NCBI GenBank assembly: GCA_943787985.1
Contig: CALSOO010000005.1
Coordinates: forward strand, 124,001 to 188,000
DNA length: 64,000 nucleotides
Direction: 5' to 3'
Origin: an uncultured Paracoccaceae bacterium
GTDB taxonomy: Bacteria; Pseudomonadota; Alphaproteobacteria; Rhodobacterales; Rhodobacteraceae
A program made the translations under genes and the position numbers. Below, piece by piece: positions 1-10,302 of the stretch (within the stretch, counting starts at the first letter, position 1; each line of letters opens with the position of its first letter). A model generated the notes under the pieces. That model saw only the letters and a list, made by a program, of their open reading frames with translations, was not told the origin of the DNA and made no database searches.

Positions 1-82
1 TCAGCGTCAGCCCACGCGATTTGCGCAGGGCTCGCAGGTCCGCCCCAAGCGTCTCGGGTTTGTCAGGGGTCGATTGCAGCAT
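1..82 (-). CDS. N-terminus of XRE-family HTH regulator (truncated at window edge)
   Basis: Minus-strand reading MLQSTPDKPETLGADLRALRKSRGLTL... resembles the start of a Cro/CI-type HTH; runs off the left edge. Confidence 0.55.
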   Translation of the reverse strand, partial: MLQSTPDKPETLGADLRALRKSRGLTL

Positions 83-167
83 CGCAAAGTCATCCGTGAA
101 ATTATCAACTTGAATTTCACGGTTCCATGAGCCCTTATGAAAAATCAAGCCTTAATTTCATCAATGG

Positions 168-626
168 CTATTTTGCATGCAAAAAACTGTCCTTGAGGAT
201 CTGCTCCAGCGCATTGGCATCTTTGGGCGTGAACGCGTCAGGCAGGTTGCTATCAAGGTCGAACACCCCCAAAAGTTGCCTTTTTCCATTCCAAACCGGC
301 AAAACAAGCTCAGAGCGTGTGGAACTGGCGCAAGCAATATGCCCTTCAAATACTTCGACGTCCGGCACAAGCTGGACCTGCCCTGTTCGGGCCGCCGCCC
401 CGCAAACCCCGCGCGAAAAAGGAATCACCAAGCATCCATGCCCGCCCTGATACGGCCCGATTTTCATCAACTCCGGTTCCACCACACGGTAAAACCCCGT
501 CCAGTCAAACCGCGCATCACTGCTGTGCACTTCGCAAGCGATTGTGGCCATCAACGCAACCGTGTCGGTTTCACCTTCCACCAAAGCCGCAATATTTTTG
601 CCAAGTACTTCGTAGTCAACTTTCAC
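168..626 (-). CDS. GAF domain-containing protein (free methionine-R-sulfoxide reductase-like)
   Basis: ORF 168..752; homologous part starts at VKVDYEVLGKN (GTG ~626); RFDWTGFYRVV and GVCGAAARTGQ...VPDVEVFEGHIAC motifs. Confidence 0.75.
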   Translation of the reverse strand: MKVDYEVLGKNIAALVEGETDTVALMATIACEVHSSDARFDWTGFYRVVEPELMKIGPYQGGHGCLVIPFSRGVCGAAARTGQVQLVPDVEVFEGHIACASSTRSELVLPVWNGKRQLLGVFDLDSNLPDAFTPKDANALEQILKDSFLHAK

Positions 627-660
627 CGCGCATATCCTTGTTGTCGTGCCGCCAAACCGA

Positions 661-1836
661 TTAGTCCCGCTCAATCGCAATGGCTGTACCTTCGCCACCA
701 CCGATACAAATTGCAGCGATTCCGCGTTTGAGGCCGCGTTTTTCCAGCGCATTCAAAAGCGTGACGATAATGCGGGCACCCGATGCCCCGATAGGATGCC
801 CCAGCGCGCAGGCCCCGCCGTTCACATTCACCACGTCGTGGCTGATCCCCATTTCACGCATGAAGGCCAACGGAACGACCGCAAAAGCCTCGTTCACTTC
901 CCACAGGTCAACGTCTTGGGTTTGCCACCCCAGCTTGGCCAGAAGTTTTTGCGCAGCAGGCACTGGAGCCGTCGTGAACAATCCCGGCGCCTGGGCATGG
1001 CTCGCATGACCTTTGACCCGGGCGCGTACCTGAAGTCCCTGCGCATCAGCGGCCTCTTGAGACGCAAGCACCAATGCCGCCGCGCCGTCCGATATTGACG
1101 ATGCGTTCGCCGCAGTGACCGTTCCCCCCTCCCGAAAGGCGGGTTTAAGCAGTGGAATTTTGTCCGGACGCGCCGAAGCGGGTTGCTCGTCTTGCGCAAT
1201 GGTCACTGTCCCTTTGCGGGTTTTGATGTCCATCGGCGTGATTTCATCCGCAAAAGTACCCGCGCTCTGGGCTTCAAGAGCACGAGACAAGGACCCCAGC
1301 GCGTATTCATCCTGAACGGCGCGTGTGAACTGGAATGTCTCGGCACAGTCTTCGGCGAAAGTGCCCATCAAGCGGCCTTTGTCATAGGCATCCTCGAGCC
1401 CGTCAAGGAACATATGGTCGATCACTGCACCGTGGCCCAAACGCGCACCACCGCGCATTTTATCCAATAGGTAGGGAGCATTCGTCATGCTCTCCATTCC
1501 GCCTGCGACAACCACATCCGATTGTCCCAACGCGATTTGGTCAAAAGCGATCATCGCCGCTTTCATGCCAGAGCCACACATTTTGTTAAGAGTCGTGGCT
1601 GGAACATCTTCGCCAAGCCCCGCTTTGAAACCCGCTTGGCGCGCCGGGGCTTGCCCTTGTCCGGCTGGCAAAACGCACCCCATCAGAACCTCGTTCGCAC
1701 TGTTGGCTCCTGCCCCGTTGAGCGCAGCGCGGATCGCGGCCCCCCCGAGATCTGCCGCCGTCAAATCGCTTAGCGCTCCTTGAAAGCCGCCCATCGCGGT
1801 GCGGGAAGCTCCCGCAATTACTACATCTTTCATCAC
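661..1836 (-). CDS. acetyl-CoA C-acetyltransferase (thiolase)
   Basis: NKMCGSGMKA active-site Cys, NVNGGACALGHPIGASGAR and CIGGGEG motifs. Confidence 0.93.
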   Translation of the reverse strand: MMKDVVIAGASRTAMGGFQGALSDLTAADLGGAAIRAALNGAGANSANEVLMGCVLPAGQGQAPARQAGFKAGLGEDVPATTLNKMCGSGMKAAMIAFDQIALGQSDVVVAGGMESMTNAPYLLDKMRGGARLGHGAVIDHMFLDGLEDAYDKGRLMGTFAEDCAETFQFTRAVQDEYALGSLSRALEAQSAGTFADEITPMDIKTRKGTVTIAQDEQPASARPDKIPLLKPAFREGGTVTAANASSISDGAAALVLASQEAADAQGLQVRARVKGHASHAQAPGLFTTAPVPAAQKLLAKLGWQTQDVDLWEVNEAFAVVPLAFMREMGISHDVVNVNGGACALGHPIGASGARIIVTLLNALEKRGLKRGIAAICIGGGEGTAIAIERD

Positions 1837-1922
1837 AAGGACCTTTCCTGAAATTGGACACCGATTGGTAAGACTTACACCTTAAGTAAAACACTGACCC
1901 GCAGGACAACAGGCATAAATCT

Positions 1923-2261
1923 ATGGAACTCTCGACCAAAACAGAAGACTCTTTCAGAATTGTGTCCGTGCAGGACACCCGTATCGACGCTGCTGTCGCA
2001 ATCGAATTCAAGGATGCGATGCGGCAGCAAACAGACGACGGACCGGATATCGTGATCCTTGATCTCAGTCAGGTGCAATTCATTGACTCCAGCGGTCTGG
2101 GCGCGATCGTCGCCTCAATGAAATACATGGGGGCCGACCGGACTCTGGCGTTGGCAGGGCTTACCCCAACGGTGGAGAAAGTATTTCGACTGACCCGCAT
2201 GGATTCAGTTTTTAGCCTGTTTTCCACGCTTGATGGCGCAGTAGAAGAATTTCGCGCGTGA
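1923..2261 (+). CDS. STAS domain anti-sigma factor antagonist
   Basis: DIVILDLSQVQFIDSSGLGAIVAS STAS motif with phosphorylatable Ser. Confidence 0.9.
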   Translation: MELSTKTEDSFRIVSVQDTRIDAAVAIEFKDAMRQQTDDGPDIVILDLSQVQFIDSSGLGAIVASMKYMGADRTLALAGLTPTVEKVFRLTRMDSVFSLFSTLDGAVEEFRA

Positions 2262-2737
2262 TTATGGTCACGCCAGAGAGTATCCAGATGCCCTACCACA
2301 ACCAGCCAGCCAGATTTGAAGTTTCTGTTGAAACAGGTGCTATGGCGGTCCGGCACGCGCTTGACAAGCTCATGAGCCGTCTTGAGCCCCTAAAACTTGA
2401 AATCGAAGAGTCAGGAACCGTGGAGTTGGTGATTGCAGAAGCCCTGAACAATGTTGTCGAACACGGCTACCCTGATCCCAACGAGTATGGTCTGATCCAT
2501 ATTTTGTGTTCTCAAGAACATAACGGCCTGCGATTTGAAATCAAAGACAAAGGGAGACCAATGCCGAATGGGCAGCCCCCTTTTGGCTTTGCGCCCGACG
2601 TGACGGTGGCACTCGACGACCTGCCGGAGGGTGGTTTTGGTTGGTTCTTGATCAAAGATTTAGCGCGGGATGTGAGTTACGAACGTCAAGGCAACGAAAA
2701 CCATCTGACACTTCGTATTTCGGTGGGATTGAGCTGA
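2258..2737 (+). CDS. ATP-binding protein, RsbW-like anti-sigma serine kinase
   Basis: HATPase motif EALNNVVEHGY and DKGRPMP...GGFGWFLIKDLARDVSYER; ATGA overlap with STAS gene. Confidence 0.88.
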   Translation: MIMVTPESIQMPYHNQPARFEVSVETGAMAVRHALDKLMSRLEPLKLEIEESGTVELVIAEALNNVVEHGYPDPNEYGLIHILCSQEHNGLRFEIKDKGRPMPNGQPPFGFAPDVTVALDDLPEGGFGWFLIKDLARDVSYERQGNENHLTLRISVGLS

Positions 2738-3017
2738 GGCACTTTGGACGCTGCATTTTTCGCGCCTGCCGAATGTCTTTTTTAATCCCGCCTTGGGTGT
2801 CACCGCAAAAGAACCACCACTTCTCCACATTGTTGCCCAAATCTGACGGCATACAAGGACCTGTAGCTGCATATGGCTTCCCTTGGTACCGCGTTTGATA
2901 GCCCCCACCCAGTGCGCGGTGCCAAGGAACTAACCTCCACCCATGAACTGACCAACAGTGGACATCCCGTTCAAGCCGTTTAGGTTGCGCGTGACACACT
3001 GACAAAAGGCTCATTCC

Positions 3018-4595
3018 ATGCGCGACTTCCACCTCCCCGGCCGCTCCGCTGTTTTCGCAACCAACGGCATGTGCGCGACGTCGCATCCGCTGGCGGCGCA
3101 AACTGCAATCGATATTCTTCAGCGCGGCGGAAATGCAATGGATGCAGCTGTCGCAGGCGCCGTGCTCTTGGGAATTTGCGAACCACAGATGACAGGTATC
3201 GGAGGGGATTGTTTTGTCCTTTTCTCTCCTGCGGGATCAGATGAAATCCATGCGATCAACGGATCGGGTCGCGCACCGGATGCCTTGAACGCAGCACTAC
3301 TGAGAGCCAAAGGCGAAACGACCGTGCCCATTCACAGCGCGGATGCCGTAACCATTCCTGGCGCAATTGATGCGTTTTGCACCCTATCCGAAAACCACGG
3401 CAAACTTGGCCTCGATGCGTTGCTGGCTCCATCCATTCACTATGCCGAAGCTGGCGTCCCTGTCGCACCGCGCGTTGCATTTGACTGGGCCAACGATGCT
3501 GACACGCTCCAAGGGGCCGCGCGCGCAATTTATCTGAACAACGGTACGGCTCCCAAAGCCGGCGAACTTTTTCGCTGCGCAGGTCAGGCCGAGGTGCTGA
3601 AGCGCATCGCAGCGCAGGGCCGTGACGGGTTTTACACCGGCGAAGTGGCCGAAGACATGGTCACAAGCCTGAACTCTTTTGGCGGCGTTCACACTTTGCA
3701 CGATTTCGCCAAAGCCGCTTGTGATGAGACGACACCGGTGTCCGGTCCTTACAAGGATATCGAAGTGGTCGAGCATCCGCCAAACGGGCAAGGCACCACC
3801 GCGCTTTTGATGCTGAATATTCTCAACCATTTCGACATCAAGTCAATGGAACCGCTTGGTGCACAGCGCGCGCACATTGAAGCGGAAGCCGCCAAACTGG
3901 CCTATGATGCCCGCAACCGTTTTATTGCCGACGCTGACTTTGCTGGCCGCGCTGATGTCATGACCTCTCCCGAAACCGCCGCGAAGCTGGCCGCTTTGAT
4001 TGATCCCAAAACAGCAATGAAGGCCGCAGCGCCCCTGACGGAAGCCGTCCACAAGGACACAATTTACATCACGGTTGTGGACCGCGATGGCATGTCTGTG
4101 TCTTTGATCTATTCGATTTTCCACGGCTTCGGTTCAGGAATCGCCTCGGACAAATTTGGCATTCTGATGCAAAATCGCGGGGCAGGCTTTACATTGGAAG
4201 AAGGTCACCCCAATGAACTTAAGGGCGGTAAACGTCCGATGCATACGATTATTCCCGGAATGATCCGCGAAAACGGAAAACCCACCGTGCCGTTTGGCGT
4301 GATGGGCGGGGCGTATCAACCCAATGGGCATGCCCGACTTGCCTCAAACATCGTTGATTTCGGCATGGATCTGCAAAGCGCCATTGATGCGCCGCGTGCC
4401 TTTAGCGACGCAGGAGACATGAAAGTCGAACGAGGCTATTCTGATGCGGTGCGCCAAGAGCTCAGCGATATGGGGCATGCCGTGAGTGTTCCCGACACTG
4501 CCATCGGTGGGGCACAGGCCATCCGGATCAGAGCAGACGGCGTTTTGGAAGGCGCAAGTGATCCGCGTAAAGACGGTATCGCACTGGGGTATTAA
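3018..4595 (+). CDS. ggt: gamma-glutamyltransferase
   Basis: GGNAMDAAVAGAVLLGICEPQMTGIGGDCF, KDTIYITVVDRDGMSVSLI, VMGGAYQPNGH motifs. Confidence 0.92.
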   Translation: MRDFHLPGRSAVFATNGMCATSHPLAAQTAIDILQRGGNAMDAAVAGAVLLGICEPQMTGIGGDCFVLFSPAGSDEIHAINGSGRAPDALNAALLRAKGETTVPIHSADAVTIPGAIDAFCTLSENHGKLGLDALLAPSIHYAEAGVPVAPRVAFDWANDADTLQGAARAIYLNNGTAPKAGELFRCAGQAEVLKRIAAQGRDGFYTGEVAEDMVTSLNSFGGVHTLHDFAKAACDETTPVSGPYKDIEVVEHPPNGQGTTALLMLNILNHFDIKSMEPLGAQRAHIEAEAAKLAYDARNRFIADADFAGRADVMTSPETAAKLAALIDPKTAMKAAAPLTEAVHKDTIYITVVDRDGMSVSLIYSIFHGFGSGIASDKFGILMQNRGAGFTLEEGHPNELKGGKRPMHTIIPGMIRENGKPTVPFGVMGGAYQPNGHARLASNIVDFGMDLQSAIDAPRAFSDAGDMKVERGYSDAVRQELSDMGHAVSVPDTAIGGAQAIRIRADGVLEGASDPRKDGIALGY

Positions 4596-4631
4596 TATAT
4601 ATTTCAAGGCGTTGGGTGAAAATCCCGCGCC

Positions 4632-4958
4632 TTAGTTCAGTTGGAACTGCAGTGGATAGGAACCGTCCTGAAACGGACCAAACAGGTCCGGAATGTCAGG
4701 ATGGTCAACAGGTTCGCCTGAATAATCAGCGATCAGGTTTTGCTCCGAGACATAGGCCACGTAATAGCTTTGGTCGTTTTCAGCCAACAAATGATAGAAC
4801 GGCTGGTCCTTGATCGGACGGCTTTCTTCGGGAATGGCTTCATACCATTCATCCGAATTCGAAAACTCGGGGTCCACGTCAAAAATCACCCCTCGAAAGG
4901 GGTGCTTCTTGTGGCGCACGACTTGGCCAAGATGATATTTTGCACGTGTGTTTAGCAT
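4632..4958 (-). CDS. hspQ: heat shock protein HspQ (YccV-like)
   Basis: KYHLGQVVRHKKHPFRGVIFDVDPEF...QPFYHLLAENDQSYYVAYVSEQNLI. Confidence 0.88.
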   Translation of the reverse strand: MLNTRAKYHLGQVVRHKKHPFRGVIFDVDPEFSNSDEWYEAIPEESRPIKDQPFYHLLAENDQSYYVAYVSEQNLIADYSGEPVDHPDIPDLFGPFQDGSYPLQFQLN

Positions 4959-5042
4959 AACATTGCAGCCCCTAACGCTCGTTAGTAAACGTTGCAAGGG
5001 GGCAATGTCCAATCGTTGGATTGCATTTTCAGGAAACAGTTT

Positions 5043-5924
5043 GTGAACCTTACCTTAACAGTGCTCGAAATCACCGCCCCGGTTTTCCTATTGGCGGCCG
5101 TAGGATTTGCGTGGGTGACCTTTGGAATTGAGTATCGCATTCAATTCGTCACCCGTATGGCGATGACTTTGGCAGTGCCGTGTTTAATTTTTGTGTCCTT
5201 GATGCAGACCGAAATGGACCCGACGGCCCTCACCCAGCTCTCCCTTGCCACGATTTTGGCCTATGTTGGGGTCACTGCGGTCACATGGGCGCTGACACTC
5301 GGGTTGGGTCTGGACCGGCGCACCTACCTCGCGCCTTTGATCTTTGGCAACACCGGCAACCTTGGCCTGCCTTTGGCGTTGTTCGCTTTCGGGGATGTGG
5401 GGCTGAGCAACGCGATCGTGGTCTTTGCGATCATGGCGGTGTTGTCGTTCACGTTCGGGATCTGGCTGGTTTCAGGCAGCGGGTCTCCGTCCAAGGTTTT
5501 GGGCGAACCGATGGTCGCCGCAACTCTGCTCGGAGCATTGTTCTTGTGGCAGGGCTGGGAAACCCCGACCTTTGTCACCAACACATTGTCGTTGATCGGG
5601 CAAATGGCGATTCCGTTGATGTTGATCACACTCGGGGTGGCCGTTGCCCGCCTTACCCCTCAAGGGATATTGCGCGCGGCCGCATTGTCCTTTGTGAAAC
5701 TGCTGATTTGCACGGGGATTGCGTGGGTCACTGCCCGGTATTTCACCCTGGATCGCGTCGCCTTTGGGGTGCTGGTTTTGCAAATCGCCACACCTGTCGC
5801 CGTGACGTCGTATTTGTTGGCTGAAAAATACGGCGCGGACGCAGATTCTGTGGCAGGACTGGTTGTGGTGTCCACACTGATGTCCGTTGGCGCGCTTCCG
5901 CTCATTTTAGCGCTTGTTCTGTAG
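5043..5924 (+). CDS. AEC family transporter (auxin efflux carrier-like permease)
   Basis: Hydrophobic protein, FGNTGNLGLPLALFAFG motif; GTG start near 5043 likely. Confidence 0.85.
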   Translation: MNLTLTVLEITAPVFLLAAVGFAWVTFGIEYRIQFVTRMAMTLAVPCLIFVSLMQTEMDPTALTQLSLATILAYVGVTAVTWALTLGLGLDRRTYLAPLIFGNTGNLGLPLALFAFGDVGLSNAIVVFAIMAVLSFTFGIWLVSGSGSPSKVLGEPMVAATLLGALFLWQGWETPTFVTNTLSLIGQMAIPLMLITLGVAVARLTPQGILRAAALSFVKLLICTGIAWVTARYFTLDRVAFGVLVLQIATPVAVTSYLLAEKYGADADSVAGLVVVSTLMSVGALPLILALVL

Positions 5925-6010
5925 AAAACGTGATTTCACAAACCCACAAAACAGGTTAAACTCCCCTTAATAATCGCCAAAAAGGCGAAGCTAAATGAGG
6001 CAAGAGGCAA

Positions 6011-6601
6011 ATGAGCAAAACTCTTGGCGCGATAATGTTGGTACTGGCGCTTGCGTCATGCTCTGGCGGTGGGTCTGGAAAGGCCCCGCGAGAGCTTGAT
6101 AACGCATGTTCCATTCTTCAACAGCGCCCCGGATATCTAAGCGCGTTTCGCGCGGCAGAACGCAAATGGGGTGTGCCTGTGCACGTCCAGATGGCGACGA
6201 TCTATCAAGAAAGCAAATTTATCAGCAACGCGCGGACGCCGTTTCGCTATGCAGCGGGTGTCATTCCGATGGGACGGCAATCCAGTGCATACGGCTATTC
6301 CCAAGCCCTCGACGGCACGTGGAAGGAATACCAGCGCGACCAACGCAAGTTTTCCGCAAAGCGCGACCGCATTCGCGATGCGACGGATTTCATGGGCTGG
6401 TACATGACCACCACGCAAAAGCGCAACGGCATTCCGTTGACGGACGCCCGCAACCAGTATCTGGCCTATCACGAAGGGCACACAGGATACGCGCGCGGCA
6501 ACTACAACAAAAAGCCGTGGCTGGTGCGTGTCTCTGGCGAAGTCGGAGCCCGCTCCAACATTTATCGCCAGCAGATTTCCTCATGTAACGTGCGTCGTTG
6601 A
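6011..6601 (+). CDS. lipoprotein with lytic transglycosylase SLT-like domain
   Basis: Lipobox LALASC; YQESKF... AYGYSQALDGTWKEYQ. Confidence 0.82.
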   Translation: MSKTLGAIMLVLALASCSGGGSGKAPRELDNACSILQQRPGYLSAFRAAERKWGVPVHVQMATIYQESKFISNARTPFRYAAGVIPMGRQSSAYGYSQALDGTWKEYQRDQRKFSAKRDRIRDATDFMGWYMTTTQKRNGIPLTDARNQYLAYHEGHTGYARGNYNKKPWLVRVSGEVGARSNIYRQQISSCNVRR

Positions 6602-6631
6602 CCCGCCCCCTTTGACACTTGAGAGCGTGAC

Positions 6632-7234
6632 TTAACGGTTCACGCTCTCATTGATCCGTTTGGGGTCAAAAATACGGTTGGGCAAAGAGCCTCCAACTTT
6701 CAATTCCCCAAGAACAACAGTTGTTGAACCGCCCGATGAGTCGTTGATGACCCATTGGCGCAACTGCACTGGATCATTGGTAAATTTCATCTGGATTTGA
6801 CCCGCGTCTGCGTTCTCGGGATCTTGGGCTGTCACGATCGTGACGATCCCGTCGTAACTGTGCCCCGTCACCATTTTGGCCTGCCCAAGGTCCACGTTGC
6901 GGGCCAGAATGATCGACAATGGCGTGCGTTTCAGCGGATATGTTTCGGCAGGTTGGTTCGACTTTGTGTCGTCAATCACCACAGCCCCGTTGCTGGCCAA
7001 CACGATTGCGCTGTCCGGCGCGTTATACTCGAACCGCATCCGACCCGGGCGCTTGATAAAGATTTTGCCGCTGCTGATCGTCCCGTCATCGTTGATTTGT
7101 GTAAAATCACCCTCGGCCGTCTTGAGCTGGTTCAGGTAATTTGACAAACCGTTCAACGAAATCTTGTCAGCGCTGGCGCCGCTGGCGGTGCAGATCACAG
7201 CGGCGGTGGCCAATGCTTTGAATACGTAACTCAT
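6632..7234 (-). CDS. lolA: outer-membrane lipoprotein carrier protein LolA
   Basis: Signal peptide, LNQLKTAEGDFTQ...KRPGRMRFEY. Confidence 0.85.
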   Translation of the reverse strand: MSYVFKALATAAVICTASGASADKISLNGLSNYLNQLKTAEGDFTQINDDGTISSGKIFIKRPGRMRFEYNAPDSAIVLASNGAVVIDDTKSNQPAETYPLKRTPLSIILARNVDLGQAKMVTGHSYDGIVTIVTAQDPENADAGQIQMKFTNDPVQLRQWVINDSSGGSTTVVLGELKVGGSLPNRIFDPKRINESVNR

Positions 7235-7362
7235 ATGATGGTCCTACTCGGTCTCTTGTTACAACCGATATAGGGGCTTGGCCGTTGTTATGCGATATCA
7301 AAACAAAAATGCGCGCCAAAACAGCTGTTTGACGCGCATTTGTACACCGTTTTTGGGTAGGG

Positions 7363-10302
7363 CTACTGTTGCTCGGGCACCAGAATGTCGCGTTTGCCCA
7401 CGTGGTTGGCAGCCGATACCAGTCCTTGATCTTCCATCTGCTCCACAAGGCGCGCAGCTTTGTTGTAGCCGATCGCCAATTTGCGTTGGATGTAGCTAGT
7501 GGAACATTTGCGATCCTTGATCACAACGGCCACCGCTTGATCGTATAGCGCGTCCTCACCGTCCGTATTTCCACCAAGCCCGAGGACCTGATCGATGCTG
7601 CTTTCCTTGTCCTCATCCGGACCGTCAAGAACGCCCGACACATAGTCCGGCACGCCGTAAGCCTTGAGGTGGTTGACGATCTCTTCAACTTCTTCATCGG
7701 ACACAAACGGGCCGTGGCAGCGTGTGATTTTGGCACCGCCCGCCATGTACAGCATGTCACCCATGCCCAAAAGCTGCTCGGCGCCCATCTCTCCCAAAAT
7801 CGTACGGCTGTCGATTTTTGACGTCACCTGGAAAGAGATCCGTGTCGGGAAGTTCGCCTTGATCGTGCCGGTGATGACGTCAACGGATGGACGTTGTGTC
7901 GCCATGATCAAGTGGATACCAGAGGCACGCGCCATTTGTGCCAAACGCTGGATACAAGCTTCGATCTCTTTGCCTGCAACCATCATCAGGTCCGCCATTT
8001 CGTCCACAATCACCACGATATAGGGCAGCGCGACGGGTTGGATTTCTTCGGTCTCGAACACTGGCTCGCCTGTGTCGTCATCAAATCCGGTTTGCACGGT
8101 GCGGCTGAACATTTCGCCTTTGGCCAAGGCCTCTTTGACACGGCCATTGTAGCCGTCGATGTTGCGCACACCCATTTTGGACATCTTGCGATAGCGCTCT
8201 TCCATCTCGCCCACGGTCCACTTCAGGGCCACAACCGCCTTTTTTGGATCGGTGACAACAGGGGACAGAAGATGCGGAATACCGTCATAAACGGACAGTT
8301 CCAACATCTTGGGATCGATCATGATCAGGCGGCATTCTTCTGGCGTCAACTTGTACAGCAACGACAGGATCATCGTGTTGATGGCCACGGATTTACCCGA
8401 ACCGGTCGTGCCCGCGATCAGCAGGTGAGGCATCTTGGCAAGGTTGGCGACAATGCTGTCCCCGCCAATATCTTTGCCCAAGGCCAACGGCAGCTTCATA
8501 TTGCTATCGCCAAAATCACGCGCCGACAGAATTTCACGCAGCACAACTTTTTCGCGGTTCTCGTTTGGCAATTCGATGCCAATCACAGAGCGACCGGGAA
8601 CGGTGGACACCCGCGCAGACAATGCGGCCATGGAGCGGGCGATATCGTCCGCCAACCCGATGACGCGCGACGCTTTGAGGCCCGGCGCGGGTTCAAGTTC
8701 ATACATCGTCACAACAGGGCCCGGACGAACCGCGACGATTTCGCCTTTGACGCCGTAGTCATCCAGCACGCTTTCCAACATACGCGCGTTTTCTTCGAGT
8801 GCATCATCGCTCAGGTGATGGCGTGTGACCGTGTCGGGGCTTTCGAGCAGCGACAATGGCGGCAATTCAAAACCGGGGTGGGATTCTTCAAAGGACAGTT
8901 GCGGTTGCGCCTCTGCTTTGGCACGGGTGCTGGGCTGAACGGGTTTGCGAATGACCTGCTCGACCACTCGGCGGGGTTCGGCCACGGGGATGCTCGGTGC
9001 AGATGGGGCAGGGGCAGGTTGCAACGGCAAAGGCTCAACCACGGGGGCTGCAAAATCTTCCAAAACTTCAGGCGCGTCCATCATTGGCGCGGCCGGGATG
9101 TCGGCGCGCGGCGCAACCAACGGCGGCTCACTGCGCAATGGCGCTGCGGCAGCCGTCAATGGCGGCTCGGGGGGCAACTCGACTGGCGCGGGATCAGTGT
9201 TCAGAACCAGCGGAGCCGGACCACGTCCACGCCCTTTGGTCAACGGAGCGACCGAGCTGACTTGAACAGACGGGCTTTGACGCACACGCGATTTGATCAC
9301 ATCGGTGATCTTGGCCTTGATACGCGCATCGCTGGGCGCGCCGTCAATATGCACGTCGCAATAGGTCTCGACCAACTCGGGTTCAGGCATGTCCTCCGGC
9401 ACAGGGTCGGCCTGTTTGATCAAGGATGGCATGCGGGACAAAAGGCCCCCTTTGGGTTCGGCGGGTTCCATCCACGGCTCAGGCGCATCTGCAACAGGCA
9501 CGGCTGGCGCGCTCACATATGGATCAGGCGCGTCCATCTGCGGGTGCAATGCAGCATAAGCCGCAGCGTCTTCCGCTTCCTGCGCCTGACGGGCGCGGCG
9601 CTCTGCGGTGCGCGCCTGCATATCACGTGCGGCATGAACCGCATTGCTGGCCCCCTTGCCAAGGAGCGTCATCAAACCTGCGTATAAAATCACGACGCCC
9701 AGCAACAAAAACCGGCCGCCGCGCCGCAGTTCGGAGCGTGTAAAGCCCAACACAAACGCGCTCATCGCGATCACCGCAACCGCCATGATCAAAGCCATCA
9801 ACTTCAAGGCAAACGCAGAGCCGATTGGCAATACAGTGAGCATAAAGCCCATCACTGTGTAGCCAAACATGCCGCCCAACCCAAAACTATGGGTCTGCGA
9901 CCATGCCGCGCCTGGTTGAAGGGTTTCCGCATAGATGGCGAGCAAAGCAATCCCGATGGGGGCAAAAATCAAACGGCCAAGCGCCCGCTCTGTTCCCCAA
10001 TGCAAGACAAAGCGCAGGCCCCACACCATAAGAACAATCGCGATCGCCCACGCCCCGAGACCCACAACCATCATCAAAGGAGCGGCAATGGATGCGCCCG
10101 ACCGGCCCAACCAGTTTTGCACCTGCGCGTCAGTGGACACCAGCCAGTTCGGATCATCAGGCGTATAGCTTCCCACCATTGCCGCACACAAAAGACCCAG
10201 GACAATCAGCGAAATGCCAATCAGCTCTTTGCTGCGCTTTTCAATCGCTGCCTGCATGTTGCTGTCCAGAAGCGGATCGCGTCCACGTGTCTGATATGCC
10301 AT
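7363..10302 (-). CDS. ftsK: DNA translocase FtsK
   Basis: N-terminal TM segments, [15 protein letters not shown] Walker [14 protein letters not shown] Walker B, C-terminal gamma domain. Confidence 0.97.
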   Translation of the reverse strand: MAYQTRGRDPLLDSNMQAAIEKRSKELIGISLIVLGLLCAAMVGSYTPDDPNWLVSTDAQVQNWLGRSGASIAAPLMMVVGLGAWAIAIVLMVWGLRFVLHWGTERALGRLIFAPIGIALLAIYAETLQPGAAWSQTHSFGLGGMFGYTVMGFMLTVLPIGSAFALKLMALIMAVAVIAMSAFVLGFTRSELRRGGRFLLLGVVILYAGLMTLLGKGASNAVHAARDMQARTAERRARQAQEAEDAAAYAALHPQMDAPDPYVSAPAVPVADAPEPWMEPAEPKGGLLSRMPSLIKQADPVPEDMPEPELVETYCDVHIDGAPSDARIKAKITDVIKSRVRQSPSVQVSSVAPLTKGRGRGPAPLVLNTDPAPVELPPEPPLTAAAAPLRSEPPLVAPRADIPAAPMMDAPEVLEDFAAPVVEPLPLQPAPAPSAPSIPVAEPRRVVEQVIRKPVQPSTRAKAEAQPQLSFEESHPGFELPPLSLLESPDTVTRHHLSDDALEENARMLESVLDDYGVKGEIVAVRPGPVVTMYELEPAPGLKASRVIGLADDIARSMAALSARVSTVPGRSVIGIELPNENREKVVLREILSARDFGDSNMKLPLALGKDIGGDSIVANLAKMPHLLIAGTTGSGKSVAINTMILSLLYKLTPEECRLIMIDPKMLELSVYDGIPHLLSPVVTDPKKAVVALKWTVGEMEERYRKMSKMGVRNIDGYNGRVKEALAKGEMFSRTVQTGFDDDTGEPVFETEEIQPVALPYIVVIVDEMADLMMVAGKEIEACIQRLAQMARASGIHLIMATQRPSVDVITGTIKANFPTRISFQVTSKIDSRTILGEMGAEQLLGMGDMLYMAGGAKITRCHGPFVSDEEVEEIVNHLKAYGVPDYVSGVLDGPDEDKESSIDQVLGLGGNTDGEDALYDQAVAVVIKDRKCSTSYIQRKLAIGYNKAARLVEQMEDQGLVSAANHVGKRDILVPEQQ

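Noticed and set aside
7894-9687. 597-aa plus-strand ORF opposite ftsK
   Set aside because: Lies antisense to strongly recognisable ftsK; His/Gln/Arg-rich translation typical of GC-skew shadow ORFs.
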